Shown: positions 1 through 7,927, counted from the first letter of the stretch. The stretch: 18,364 nt of DNA from an uncultured Collinsella sp. (GCA_902470925.1 CABRIF010000038.1:1-18364); one strand, 5' to 3'. Notes: generated from the letters alone by a model not told the origin. Numbers and translations: made by a program.

Positions 1-47
1 CTACACAAGGAGTATCGTCGGCAGCGTCAGATGTGTATAAGAGACAG
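1..47 (+). other. Illumina Nextera i5 adapter remnant (not genomic)
   Basis: Positions 1-6 match the end of the P5 oligonucleotide, 7-14 (AAGGAGTA) is an index that I recall as Nextera S507, 15-28 is the read-1 linker, and 29-47 is the 19-base Tn5 mosaic end AGATGTGTATAAGAGACAG. It is library-construction sequence left in the assembly. Translating through it adds a spurious M-Y-K-R-Q to the N-terminus of the first gene. Genomic sequence begins at about 48. Confidence 0.97.
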
Positions 48-1193
48 GTGAACTGCCCCCGCTGCAACACCGAGATTCCCGACGGCTCCGGGTCGTGTCC
101 GTCCTGCGGGTACGATCTTGCGCCGTCGGGCGAGTTCGTCTTCTGCGAGGGCTGCGGCGCGCGCCTGATGACGGGGGAGCGCACCTGCCCGAAATGCGGC
201 CGCCCGGCCCCGGGGATCCTGTCGGCCAAGTCGGCCTCGGCTGATTTGGCGGCGGGCAAGACCGCGAGCTTCCCGCGCCTGACGCCGGGCATGATGGGGG
301 ACGCAGGCGCCGTACGCTCCGCGCCGGAGCTCGTTTCCAGCTCGCTCGACCCGCAGGTCACCGGCGTGCTCGATGCCGATGCGCTTGCGGCTGCCGAGCC
401 CGATGCCGGAGCGCGCGAGCGGGCGTCCAGGCGGGGTCGCCGCCCCCAGGCCGAGCCCGCCGCATCCGAGCCCGCCGGCGTGCCGCTTTCCGAGGACGCC
501 TACCGTCGCCGTCGCCGCTGGCCGCTGGTCGTGGCCGCGCTGCTGGTCGTCGCGCTCGGCGTGGGCGGCTGGTTTATCGCCGCCGACCCGCTGGGCGTCA
601 TGCCCGGCTTCTACCGCAGCTTCAGCGAGGCCGCCGGCGATATGTTTCCCTCCCGCCAGCTTCCCGAGGCGAACACTGAGCAACAGGACGGCTCCACGGA
701 CACCGCCGACGATGCGTCCGAGACCCCGGTGAGCGACGAGACGCTCTCCGACGACCAGGCATACCAGCAGCTTTCCGCCGCATGGACCGACATCGTGGCG
801 CAGCACGACGCGCTGTCCGACATCATCACCGACTACAACAGCGGCTTCATGGCCTCCTCGCTCGACACGCGCACCTCCTGCTCCAAGAGCGCCTATGCCG
901 CCCGCGACGCGCTCGACGCCGTGCTCGCGCGACTGCAGGACATGAAGCTCGCCGAGGACTCCGCCTACGCCGAGGACGTGACGAGGCTCACGCAGCTCGC
1001 CCAATGGGTCCGCACGCGCGTGGACATCTACTGCGCGAGCTGGGATATCTCGCTGAGCTATACGGGGTCGGAGCGCCCGAGCGCGCACGAGTCCGAGATC
1101 TTGGCCCCGCTGCGCGAGCGTGCCAGCGAGGACGACCAGGCCCGCGAGAACTATTTCGCCAACGTCGAGGCTTGGAAGCCCCAGCAGGAATAG
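48..1193 (+). CDS. Membrane-anchored double zinc-ribbon protein (5' end at the contig edge)
   Basis: Function unknown. Two zinc ribbons open the protein: Cys3/Cys6/Cys17/Cys20 (CPRC and CPSC) and Cys33/Cys36/Cys47/Cys50 (CEGC and CPKC). A low-complexity Ala/Glu/Arg-rich linker follows, then a basic run (YRRRRRW) and one transmembrane helix at about residues 158-180. A polar, probably extracytoplasmic C-terminal region of about 200 residues contains helical stretches and two Cys. The positive-inside rule puts the ribbons in the cytoplasm. I chose GTG at 48 because proteins of this type usually start M-x-C-P-x-C, but this codon is directly against the adapter, so the Shine-Dalgarno site is missing and a start further upstream is possible. 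TAG stop at 1191. A sensor, regulator or scaffold role is possible but not shown. Confidence 0.75.
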   Translation: MNCPRCNTEIPDGSGSCPSCGYDLAPSGEFVFCEGCGARLMTGERTCPKCGRPAPGILSAKSASADLAAGKTASFPRLTPGMMGDAGAVRSAPELVSSSLDPQVTGVLDADALAAAEPDAGARERASRRGRRPQAEPAASEPAGVPLSEDAYRRRRRWPLVVAALLVVALGVGGWFIAADPLGVMPGFYRSFSEAAGDMFPSRQLPEANTEQQDGSTDTADDASETPVSDETLSDDQAYQQLSAAWTDIVAQHDALSDIITDYNSGFMASSLDTRTSCSKSAYAARDALDAVLARLQDMKLAEDSAYAEDVTRLTQLAQWVRTRVDIYCASWDISLSYTGSERPSAHESEILAPLRERASEDDQARENYFANVEAWKPQQE

Positions 1194-1206
1194 GGCGTGC
1201 GCCGAA

Positions 1207-1236
1207 TTCGTGAACGCTCGGCGTTCTTGCTAGAAT
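1207..1236 (+). promoter_or_regulatory. Weak candidate promoter overlapping a small palindrome, upstream of the cyclophilin gene
   Basis: TTCGTG at 1207-1212 and TAGAAT at 1231-1236 are 18 bases apart and could serve as -35 and -10. Between them is a perfect inverted repeat, GAACGC-TCG-GCGTTC (1212-1226), that could be an operator or a short hairpin ending the upstream gene. The -35 match is poor, so this is only a candidate. Confidence 0.3.
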
Positions 1237-1273
1237 TGTTGGGATACGCACAAACGATAGAAAGGGAACACCC

Positions 1274-1813
1274 ATGTTCCACACCGAGCTTCACACCCCG
1301 GACTACCAGCTTGCCGGCGACGAAGTCGCCGTCATCGAGACCTCGCGCGGCACCGTGCGCGTGGCGCTGGACTGCGCCGGAGCGCCGATCCACGCTGCCA
1401 ACTTCTGCGAGCTCGCGCAGATGGGCTTCTACGACGGGCTGAAGTTCCACCGCTATGTGCCCGGGTTCGTGATCCAGGGCGGCTGCCCCAACACGCGCGA
1501 CATGACCCCCGAGCAGGTGGCCGCCGGCCAGCCGGGCCCGGACGGCATGCCCGGCACGGGCGGCCCGGGTTGGAACATCCGCGAGGAGTTCTCCACCAAC
1601 CCGCGCAACAGCCATGAGGACGGCGCGCTGGCCATGGCGCGCTCCATGGACCCCAACTCCGCCGGCTCCCAGTTCTATTTCTGCCTGGGGCCGCAGCACA
1701 ACCTCGATTCCGGCTACACCGTCTTCGGCGCCACCGTCGAGGGGCTCGACGTGATCGGCCAGCTGCGCGCGGGCGATACCATCGAGCGCGTCTCGGTTGA
1801 GCACGCGGCATAA
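1274..1813 (+). CDS. Cyclophilin-type peptidyl-prolyl cis-trans isomerase
   Basis: Catalyses cis-trans isomerisation of peptide bonds before proline and so assists protein folding. The 179 residues are one cyclophilin domain with the family signature FHRYVPGFVIQGG at 58-70, where Arg60 corresponds to the catalytic Arg of cyclophilin A. The substrate-pocket segment GSQFYFCL is near 131-138, and the typical tail NLDSGYTVFG follows. There is no signal peptide or lipobox, so it should be cytoplasmic. The domain contains the short bacterial-type GGPGWNIREEF loop. ATG at 1274 is preceded by AAAGGGA at 1261-1267, a well-placed ribosome-binding site. TAA stop at 1811. Family assignment is firm; a specific client or a ppiA/ppiB label cannot be given from sequence alone. 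Confidence 0.93.
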   Translation: MFHTELHTPDYQLAGDEVAVIETSRGTVRVALDCAGAPIHAANFCELAQMGFYDGLKFHRYVPGFVIQGGCPNTRDMTPEQVAAGQPGPDGMPGTGGPGWNIREEFSTNPRNSHEDGALAMARSMDPNSAGSQFYFCLGPQHNLDSGYTVFGATVEGLDVIGQLRAGDTIERVSVEHAA

Positions 1814-1836
1814 GGGACGGGGCCAGTCGTCTGAGA

Positions 1837-1867
1837 GTGCGCATCGCCTGCATCGGGCGGCGCGCAC
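1837..1867 (+). promoter_or_regulatory. Imperfect stem-loop just upstream of the TPR gene's ribosome-binding site
   Basis: GTGCGC (1837-1842) pairs with GCGCAC (1862-1867), and the inner CGCC (1845-1848) pairs with GGCG (1856-1859) across a small internal loop. The structure ends four bases before the AAGGAG site at 1872. There is no U-tract, so it is not a standard intrinsic terminator. It could damp read-through from the cyclophilin gene or affect translation initiation. Confidence 0.35.
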
Positions 1868-1883
1868 GGATAAGGAGAACCAC

Positions 1884-3155
1884 GTGAACGATCAAGCGCT
1901 GCAACAGGCCCGCGCCTCCTACCGCGCCGGTGATTTCGCCGCGGCATCCCAGCTGTTCGCCGCCGCGAAGGACCCCGGCGAGGTGAGCGGCGAGGTCGAC
2001 CACCTGCGCGGAAACGCCCTGATGCGCCTCGGGCGCTACGCCGAGGCCGCCGACGCCTACGCCGCGGCCCTGCAGGACAGCTCCTACGGCAAGTGCGGCG
2101 CCCTGCTCACCAACCGCGGCAAGGCGCTCGCCGCCGCGGGCGATGTGGCCGCAGCGGTCGAATCCTTCACCGCCGCCACCCAGGACAGCAGCTACGCCAC
2201 GCCGTATAAGGCCTACATGGGCCTGGGCGGCGCCCTGCAGCGCCTCGGGCGCATGACCGAGGCGGGCGTGGCCTTCCGCCAGGCCGCGATCGACGACGCG
2301 AACCCGGCGCGCACCGCGGCCCTGGCGAGCCTGGGCGAGTGCTTCGCGGCCCTGTCGCGCCCCGAGGACGCCATCGAGGTCTTCCGCACCGCGCTCGACT
2401 TCGCCGGTCCGCGCGATGACGTGCGCGCCATCAACGCCGGCCTGGGCTCGGCCTATGTGGCCTGCGGCCGCTTCTCCGATGCGCAGGAGGCCTTCCAGAC
2501 GGCAACCGCCGACGGCATCTACCGCCTGACGCCCGAGCAGCAGGCCGATTTCGACCGCGCGCGCGACGTCCTGTCCGCCAACGCCGCCATCCGCCCCGCG
2601 CAGGCGGGCGCGCCCGATCCCGTCGACCCGCTCGACCCGCTCGGCGCTTCCGGCAGCTTCATGCCCGACCCCTCCGACACCGGGTTCTTCACGCTGACGG
2701 AGTCCGAGATGGTGCAGCAGGACCGCCAGGAGATGAAAGTGCGCCGCCGGGGCCGTCACACCGGCCTCAAGGTGTTCCTCGTCATCTTCGTCCTGCTTCT
2801 GCTGGCTGCCGGCGGCCTGGGCTTCGCCTACACCCAGGGCCTGGGCATCCCCTCGCAGCAGGATGCCGTGACCGGGCTGTTCCAGGCGGTCTCGGACGGG
2901 TCCGACCCCTCCTCGCACCTGTCCTCCAAGCTCGATGACAGCACCAAGTCGATCATCGCGGCCTCCATCCCCAAGGACGCCGAGCCCACCATCGAGGGGC
3001 TCGACAAGTCCATGACGACCTCGACCGCCACCGTGAAGGCGAAGCTGTCCTCGGGCGGCGAGCTCACCTACACCGTCACCTTCGAGCGCGAGGGGATCGG
3101 CTGGGCCGTCTCGGGCGTCTCCACCGACTTCAGCGGGACGTCCACGAGCGAGTAG
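1884..3155 (+). CDS. TPR-repeat protein with one transmembrane helix and an extracytoplasmic C-terminal domain
   Basis: Function unknown. About 260 N-terminal residues form consecutive tetratricopeptide-like helix pairs (for example ASYRAGDFAAASQLF, ALMRLGRYAEAADAYAAAL, GKALAAAGDVAAAVESF, GSAYVACGRFSDAQEAF). A Pro/Asp-rich linker, a basic stretch (RRRGRH) and a transmembrane helix at about residues 294-317 follow. The last ~100 residues are Ser/Thr/Asp-rich, end in strands like a small NTF2/DUF4878-like fold, and should lie outside the membrane. The TPR part would therefore be cytoplasmic. I chose GTG at 1884 because AAGGAG (1872-1877) lies six bases before it; an in-frame ATG at 1797 overlaps the cyclophilin gene and has no such site. 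Its place just before mreB suggests, but does not prove, a role as a scaffold at the envelope. Confidence 0.85.
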   Translation: MNDQALQQARASYRAGDFAAASQLFAAAKDPGEVSGEVDHLRGNALMRLGRYAEAADAYAAALQDSSYGKCGALLTNRGKALAAAGDVAAAVESFTAATQDSSYATPYKAYMGLGGALQRLGRMTEAGVAFRQAAIDDANPARTAALASLGECFAALSRPEDAIEVFRTALDFAGPRDDVRAINAGLGSAYVACGRFSDAQEAFQTATADGIYRLTPEQQADFDRARDVLSANAAIRPAQAGAPDPVDPLDPLGASGSFMPDPSDTGFFTLTESEMVQQDRQEMKVRRRGRHTGLKVFLVIFVLLLLAAGGLGFAYTQGLGIPSQQDAVTGLFQAVSDGSDPSSHLSSKLDDSTKSIIAASIPKDAEPTIEGLDKSMTTSTATVKAKLSSGGELTYTVTFEREGIGWAVSGVSTDFSGTSTSE

Positions 3156-3189
3156 CCCTGCCGGCACGGATGTGCACGCATCGCGCAGC

Positions 3190-3225
3190 GCACGCGCGGC
3201 GGGCCGGTGTGTCCGCCGCGCGTGC
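3190..3225 (+). promoter_or_regulatory. 13-bp perfect GC-rich hairpin between the TPR gene and mreB
   Basis: GCACGCGCGGCGG at 3190-3202 is the exact reverse complement of CCGCCGCGCGTGC at 3213-3225, with a 10-base loop. No U-tract follows; instead the candidate -10 box of the mreB promoter begins at the next base. It may act as a U-less terminator for the upstream transcript, as a protein-binding site at the promoter, or both. The inverted repeat is directly visible; its role is inferred. Confidence 0.6.
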
Positions 3226-3231
3226 TACACT
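3223..3231 (+). promoter_or_regulatory. Candidate extended -10 promoter for the mreB operon
   Basis: TGC-TACACT at 3223-3231 fits an extended -10 element (TGn followed by a TATAAT-like hexamer). No good -35 is present at the usual distance, where the right arm of the hairpin lies, which is consistent with an extended -10 promoter. Transcription would start around 3238, giving a leader of roughly 40 bases before the mreB start. Confidence 0.4.
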
Positions 3232-3280
3232 GCTTGGGACCGATTAGAGACACGCACGCGAACCGAATGTAGGAGTCGCC

Positions 3281-4324
3281 TTGTTTTCACTGATGGATAT
3301 GTTCTTCGGCCAGTATGACGGCGACCTTGCCATCGACCTGGGTACCGCCAACACCCTCGTCTCCGTCCGCGGCAAGGGCATCGTCATCCGCGAGCCCTCC
3401 GTCGTGGCGATCGACAAGACCGACGAGCGCATCCTGGCCGTCGGCATCGAGGCGAAGCGCATGCTCGGCCGCACGCCGGGCAACATCGTGGCGGTCCGGC
3501 CGCTAAAGGACGGCGTCATCGCCGACTTCGACGTGACCGAGGCCATGCTGCGCTACTTCATCGACAAGGCGAGTGGCAAGCGCTACCCTTGGACGCCGCG
3601 CCCGCGCGTGGTGGTCTGCGTGCCCTCCGGTGTCACGAGCGTGGAGAAGCGTGCCGTGTTCGAGGCCACCATCCAGGCGGGTGCGCGCCAGGCGTATCTG
3701 ATCGAGGAGCCCATGGCCGCCGCGATCGGCGCCGATCTGCCCGTCGAGGAGCCCACCGGCTCCATGGTGATCGACATCGGCGGCGGCACGACCGAGGTCG
3801 CCGTCATCGCCATGGGCGGCATCGTGGTATCCCAGTCCATCCGCATCGCCGGCGACGAGTTCGACCAGGCGATCCTGTCGCATGTGCGCGACGCCTACAA
3901 CCTGGCGATCGGCGAGCGCACCGCCGAGGACATCAAAATCAAGGTGGGCTCGGCCGTACCGCTCAAAGACGAGCTGGACGTCGAGGTCAACGGTCGCGAT
4001 GTCATCAGCGGCCTGCCCAAGACGGTGCGCATCGAGAGCGAGGAGATCCGCCGCGCGCTCAACAAGCCGCTCGACGAGATGACCAAGGCCGTGAAGGACG
4101 CGCTCGACGCCACGCCGCCCGATCTGGCCTCCGACCTCATGTACTACGGCATCCTGCTCACCGGCGGCGGCGCCATGCTGCGCGGCCTGGACGTGCGCCT
4201 GCGCGATGAGACGGGCGTTGCGGTCAACGTCAGCCCCACCGCGCTCGACAACGTGGTGAACGGATGCGCCCGCGTGCTGGAGGCCAACGCCTTCGACGGC
4301 GGATTTGTCCAGAGCAACGCCTAG
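3281..4324 (+). CDS. mreB: Rod shape-determining protein MreB
   Basis: Bacterial actin homologue that polymerises under the membrane and directs lateral cell-wall synthesis by the elongasome. All actin-fold nucleotide motifs are visible: phosphate 1 DLGTANT at 19-25, phosphate 2 DIGGGTTE at 165-172 and the adenosine loop GGGAM from 295. Length (347 residues) is normal. The N-terminus MFSLMDMFFGQYDGDLAIDLG is a little longer and more hydrophobic than the common short form and may help membrane contact. I chose TTG at 3281 because AGGAG (3271-3275) is five bases upstream; an in-frame ATG at 3293 would be too far from it. TAG stop at 4322. It leads a compact mreBCD-mrdA-rodA cluster that should be co-transcribed. 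Confidence 0.97.
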   Translation: MFSLMDMFFGQYDGDLAIDLGTANTLVSVRGKGIVIREPSVVAIDKTDERILAVGIEAKRMLGRTPGNIVAVRPLKDGVIADFDVTEAMLRYFIDKASGKRYPWTPRPRVVVCVPSGVTSVEKRAVFEATIQAGARQAYLIEEPMAAAIGADLPVEEPTGSMVIDIGGGTTEVAVIAMGGIVVSQSIRIAGDEFDQAILSHVRDAYNLAIGERTAEDIKIKVGSAVPLKDELDVEVNGRDVISGLPKTVRIESEEIRRALNKPLDEMTKAVKDALDATPPDLASDLMYYGILLTGGGAMLRGLDVRLRDETGVAVNVSPTALDNVVNGCARVLEANAFDGGFVQSNA

Positions 4325-4335
4325 GGGGCCAGATC

Positions 4336-5298
4336 GTGCCGGGTTCTCGGAAACGTCCCACAAGCCTGCATAGCTCCAAGCAATCAACGGGTGGTCGCCC
4401 GTTGATTGCGTTTTGCCTCGTTTCGCTGCTGCTGCTCACCTTCTACGTGCGCGAGGGCGACAGCGGCATCGTGCACAGCGCTCGCGGCGCCGTCATGGCC
4501 ATCACGTCTCCGGTGCGCATGGTCGGCGCGGCCATCGCCTCACCGTTCGGCGCCATCGGCACCGCCGCCGGCAACCTCACCGCCTCCTCCGAGACCCTCT
4601 CCGACCTCAAGGAGGAAAACGAGAAGCTCACCGCCAAGGTGGCCGAGCTGTCCGAGGCGCAAAAGACCGCCGAGCGCCTGGAGGCGCTCGTGGGTCTGCA
4701 ATCAACCTATAGCCTGAAGTCCACCGCCGCGCGCATCATCGGCGCATCCAGCGACGCCTGGAACGACACCGTCACGCTTGACAAAGGTTCCACCTCCGGC
4801 TTCGCGGTCGGCATGCCCGTGTGCAGCTCCGGCGGCGTGATCGGGCAGATCATCGAGGTCTCGGCCACCACCAGCACGGTGCGCCTGATCACCGACGAGC
4901 AGTCGGGCGTCTCGGCGATGCTGCAGGATTCGCGCGCCCAGGGGATGCTGCAAGGTCAGGCCGACGGCACCCTGCGCCTGTCCTACATCACCGCCGATGC
5001 CGACGTCAAGACCGGCGACATCGTGATCACCTCCGGCTTGGGCGGGGTTTTCCCGAAGGGCCTGCCCCTGGGTACGGTCAGCTCGGTGGAGCGCGCCTCG
5101 AACGCGGTGTACTACACGATCGTCGTGCGCGCCGCCTCCACGGCCGAGAACAACGAGGAGGTCCTCGTGGTCACCTCGGTGGGTGACGACCAGGTGGCCT
5201 CCGACGAGGACGTGGCCGCGGCCAACAGCACGCCGCAGGGGTCCGCCGCCGACTCGACGACGGCCGACCAGAGCACAGACGACGCGTCGGCGCAGTAG
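4336..5298 (+). CDS. mreC: Rod shape-determining protein MreC
   Basis: Membrane-anchored elongasome component that bridges MreB/MreD to PBP2 and activates it. The order of parts is typical: a short basic cytoplasmic tail, a transmembrane helix at about 22-38 (LIAFCLVSLLLLTFYV), a coiled coil at about 84-120 (LSDLKEENEKLTAKVAEL), then the MreC beta-barrel domain with the recognisable DEQSGVSAML and TSGLGGVFPKGLPLG segments. The last ~35 residues are an Asp/Ser/Thr/Ala-rich disordered tail. GTG at 4336 is preceded by AGGGGG (4323-4328), which overlaps the end of mreB, so the pair is closely linked. An in-frame ATG at 4264 lies inside mreB and lacks a ribosome site. Length 320 residues. Confidence 0.95.
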   Translation: MPGSRKRPTSLHSSKQSTGGRPLIAFCLVSLLLLTFYVREGDSGIVHSARGAVMAITSPVRMVGAAIASPFGAIGTAAGNLTASSETLSDLKEENEKLTAKVAELSEAQKTAERLEALVGLQSTYSLKSTAARIIGASSDAWNDTVTLDKGSTSGFAVGMPVCSSGGVIGQIIEVSATTSTVRLITDEQSGVSAMLQDSRAQGMLQGQADGTLRLSYITADADVKTGDIVITSGLGGVFPKGLPLGTVSSVERASNAVYYTIVVRAASTAENNEEVLVVTSVGDDQVASDEDVAAANSTPQGSAADSTTADQSTDDASAQ

Positions 5299-5307
5299 GG
5301 GAGTCCC

Positions 5308-5859
5308 ATGGAGTTCAAGCATTCAGGCACCTCGGCGCGCCCGCTTGCCATCGCCTGCATCCTGGCAGCCGTGTTGCAGGTCGCGCTCGCGCCGCAGCTG
5401 TCCGTCTTCGGCGGCCGCATCAATTTCATGCTCGTGCTGGTCGCCGCGGCGGCGGTGGGCGGCGAGTCCCGCACCCTTGTCTATCTCGGGTTCTTCGCGG
5501 GATTGTTCTACGACCTCACGGCTGCGGTGCCGGTGGGGCTCCAGGCGCTTTTGCTGTGCGTGACCGGCTACGGCCTGGCGCTCATGTCGCGCGGCATCAA
5601 CCCCCAGGCGCGGGCCGACGCGCTGCGGTTCGCCGGCGTGGGCATCGTGGGCGTCAACGTCGTCTACGGCTCCGTCCTGTTCTTCATGGGCATCGAGACC
5701 AGCCTGATGGGGGCACTGCTTTCCCATGCGCTGGCCTCGAGCGTACTGGACATCGCGGTGGCGGTGCCGTTTCTGATGCTTTTGTCCGCCGGCGAGCAGA
5801 GCCGCGGCTTCTCGGCACGCGGGCGCGCCCACGGGACCCGGCGTCGCCGCCTGCGCTAG
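5308..5859 (+). CDS. mreD: Rod shape-determining protein MreD
   Basis: Small integral membrane protein of the elongasome that works with MreC. It has 183 residues, most of them in about five hydrophobic helices, with a basic C-terminal tail (HGTRRRRLR). The segment FFAGLFYDLTAAVPVGLQALL matches the conserved family pattern of a glycine-rich helix with F-x-G-L-x-x-D followed by P-x-G. ATG at 5308 has GGGGAG (5298-5303) just upstream, overlapping the mreC stop. It sits between mreC and PBP2, the usual order. Sequence conservation in this family is low, so context adds much to the call. Confidence 0.92.
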   Translation: MEFKHSGTSARPLAIACILAAVLQVALAPQLSVFGGRINFMLVLVAAAAVGGESRTLVYLGFFAGLFYDLTAAVPVGLQALLLCVTGYGLALMSRGINPQARADALRFAGVGIVGVNVVYGSVLFFMGIETSLMGALLSHALASSVLDIAVAVPFLMLLSAGEQSRGFSARGRAHGTRRRRLR

Positions 5860-5868
5860 GAGCCGTCC

Positions 5869-7917
5869 ATGAACGCGCAGCTCGTCGTCATCATCGCCGG
5901 CCTCATCTTGGTCGCGGCCATCATCGGCTCCCTCATCTTCCTGCGGGGCTACTCCGGCAAGTTCACCTTCGACACCGCCGGTGGGACCCGTCCGCGCGCC
6001 GCGCAGGGCGAGGGCAACACCACCGGCGTGGCCTTCAAGGGCCGGTTCAAGCTCCTCACCGCCGGCGTGGCGGCTATCTTCGCCGCCATCGTGGCGAAGC
6101 TGTGGAGCATGCAGATGGTCTCCTCGGACTACTACGAGGGGCTGGCCGAACGCAACCAGACGCGGACCGTCACCACGCCCGCGCCGCGCGGGCGCATCCT
6201 GGACCGCAACGGCGTCGAGCTGGTGGGCAATCGCGGCTCGCTCACGGTAGCCGCCTACCGCGATTTGGCCGAGGACACCGTATGCGTGCGGCACCTGGCC
6301 AACGTGCTCGGCATGCCCTACATGGCGGTGCTGCGCAACATTCAGGACAACACCGAGGGCGCCCAGAGCCTGCACACCATCGCCAGCGACGTGCGCCGCT
6401 CGACGGTGGCCTATATCCAGGAGCACATCTCCGACTTCCCCGGGGTGCAGATCGTCGAGCGCACCGAGCGCAGTTACCCGTACGGCACGCTGGCCTGCCA
6501 CGTGCTCGGCTACACCGGCACGGTGAGCTCCGAGCAGCTCGAGGCCCAGGAAAAGATGACCGACGAGGAGAAGCAGGGCTCGATCACCTACCAGTCGGGC
6601 GATATCGTGGGGCAGGCGGGCGTCGAGTACCAGTACGAGAGCCTGCTGCAGGGCATCCGCGGAGAGCAGACGGTGAAGGTCGATGCGAGCGGCAACGTGA
6701 CCGGTCAGGCCGGTGCGGTGCCCCCCAAGCCCGGCAGCGACATCAAGCTTACCTTGGACCTCAAGATCCAGCAGGCGTGCGAGGAGGGCCTGAAGCTCGG
6801 CATGGAGACCGCGCAGCGCCTGGGCAACGCCGCCTCGGCCGGCACCTGCCTGTGCCTGGACTGCACCAACGGCGAGATCTTGGGCCTGGCATGCGCGCCC
6901 ACCTTCGACCCGTCGGTGTTCGTGGGCGGCGTGTCCTCCGACGTGTGGAACCAGCTGAACGACGACAACGGCGACCATCCGCTCATCAACCGCGCGGTGG
7001 CCGGTCAGTACATGTCGGCGTCCACCATCAAGCCCTTCTCGGCGCTCGCCGGCATGGAGTACGGCGTCTACACCGCCGATACCACCAGCGACTGCAAGGG
7101 CTGGTGGACCGGCTTGGGTGAATCGGCCGGCAAATGGTGCTGGAACCACTCCGGGCACGGCATCCGCAACCTGCAGACCGGCATCCGCGACTCCTGCGAC
7201 GTGGTCTTCTACGACGTGGGCAAGAACTTCTTCTACGACGAGCAGAACCCCGAGGGCCTGCAGGAGATGTTCCGCCGTTGGGGCCTGGGCTCCAAAACCG
7301 GAATCGACCTGCCGTCTGAGGCGAGCGGGCGGGTGCCCGATTCGGCCTGGAAGGAGAGCTACTTCAAGGACTGGTCGGCCGAGGAGCGCGCCTGGAACGC
7401 GGGCGATATGACCAACATCGCCATCGGGCAGGGTGACATCCTGGTGACGCCGCTGCAGATGGCCGTGGCCTATGGCGGCATCGCCACCGGCGGCTCCGAG
7501 TACACCCCGCACGTGCTGTACTCGGCCGTGGCGCGCGATGGCGAGGGCGACGCCTACACCTACCAGGCCTCTGAGCGCCTGAAGGCCGAGATCTCCACGG
7601 ACGGCGCGCTCGACGTGGCGCGTCAGGGCCTGCATTCGATGATCTACGAGGAGGCGGCGAGCACCGCGGCGCACTTCACGAATCTGCCCGTGCAGGTGGC
7701 GGGCAAGTCGGGCACCGGCGAGAAGTCGGGCGAGGAGGCCTACGGCTGGTTCATCGCCTACGCGCCCTACGAGTCGCCACAGTACGTGATCGCCTGCCTG
7801 ATCGAGAAGGGCGGCTTCGGCGCCACCTGCGCCATGCCGGCGGTCCGGCAGGTGCTCGGCGCGATCTACGATTCGCCCGACACGACCGCCTATTCCGGCG
7901 GCGACAACACGAGGTGA
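5869..7917 (+). CDS. mrdA: Penicillin-binding protein 2, elongasome peptidoglycan transpeptidase
   Basis: Class B penicillin-binding protein that crosslinks new peptidoglycan during cell elongation, paired with RodA. The dimerisation domain starts with PAPRGRILDRNG. The transpeptidase motifs are SxxK as Ser385-Thr-Ile-Lys388 (ASTIKPF), SxD as Ser442-Cys-Asp444 (DSCDVVFYDVG) and KSGTGE at 613-618. All catalytic residues are present, and 682 residues is a usual length. The N-terminus is unusual: besides the expected anchor at about 53-72 (LLTAGVAAIFAAIVAKLW) there is an extra hydrophobic helix at 4-26. The ~25 residues between them are net basic, which fits N-out topology with a cytoplasmic loop and the catalytic domain outside. 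ATG at 5869, AGGAG at 5859-5863, nine bases after mreD. Confidence 0.95.
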   Translation: MNAQLVVIIAGLILVAAIIGSLIFLRGYSGKFTFDTAGGTRPRAAQGEGNTTGVAFKGRFKLLTAGVAAIFAAIVAKLWSMQMVSSDYYEGLAERNQTRTVTTPAPRGRILDRNGVELVGNRGSLTVAAYRDLAEDTVCVRHLANVLGMPYMAVLRNIQDNTEGAQSLHTIASDVRRSTVAYIQEHISDFPGVQIVERTERSYPYGTLACHVLGYTGTVSSEQLEAQEKMTDEEKQGSITYQSGDIVGQAGVEYQYESLLQGIRGEQTVKVDASGNVTGQAGAVPPKPGSDIKLTLDLKIQQACEEGLKLGMETAQRLGNAASAGTCLCLDCTNGEILGLACAPTFDPSVFVGGVSSDVWNQLNDDNGDHPLINRAVAGQYMSASTIKPFSALAGMEYGVYTADTTSDCKGWWTGLGESAGKWCWNHSGHGIRNLQTGIRDSCDVVFYDVGKNFFYDEQNPEGLQEMFRRWGLGSKTGIDLPSEASGRVPDSAWKESYFKDWSAEERAWNAGDMTNIAIGQGDILVTPLQMAVAYGGIATGGSEYTPHVLYSAVARDGEGDAYTYQASERLKAEISTDGALDVARQGLHSMIYEEAASTAAHFTNLPVQVAGKSGTGEKSGEEAYGWFIAYAPYESPQYVIACLIEKGGFGATCAMPAVRQVLGAIYDSPDTTAYSGGDNTR

Positions 7918-7927
7918 GGTGAGACAG

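Noticed and set aside
29..47. Natural Tn5-like transposon end
   Set aside because: It is the engineered mosaic end flanked by Illumina linker and index sequence, hence a library artefact.
1332..3167. Minus-strand open frame of about 610 codons opposite the cyclophilin and TPR genes
   Set aside because: It is a shadow of high third-position GC; the plus-strand genes have family motifs and Shine-Dalgarno sites.
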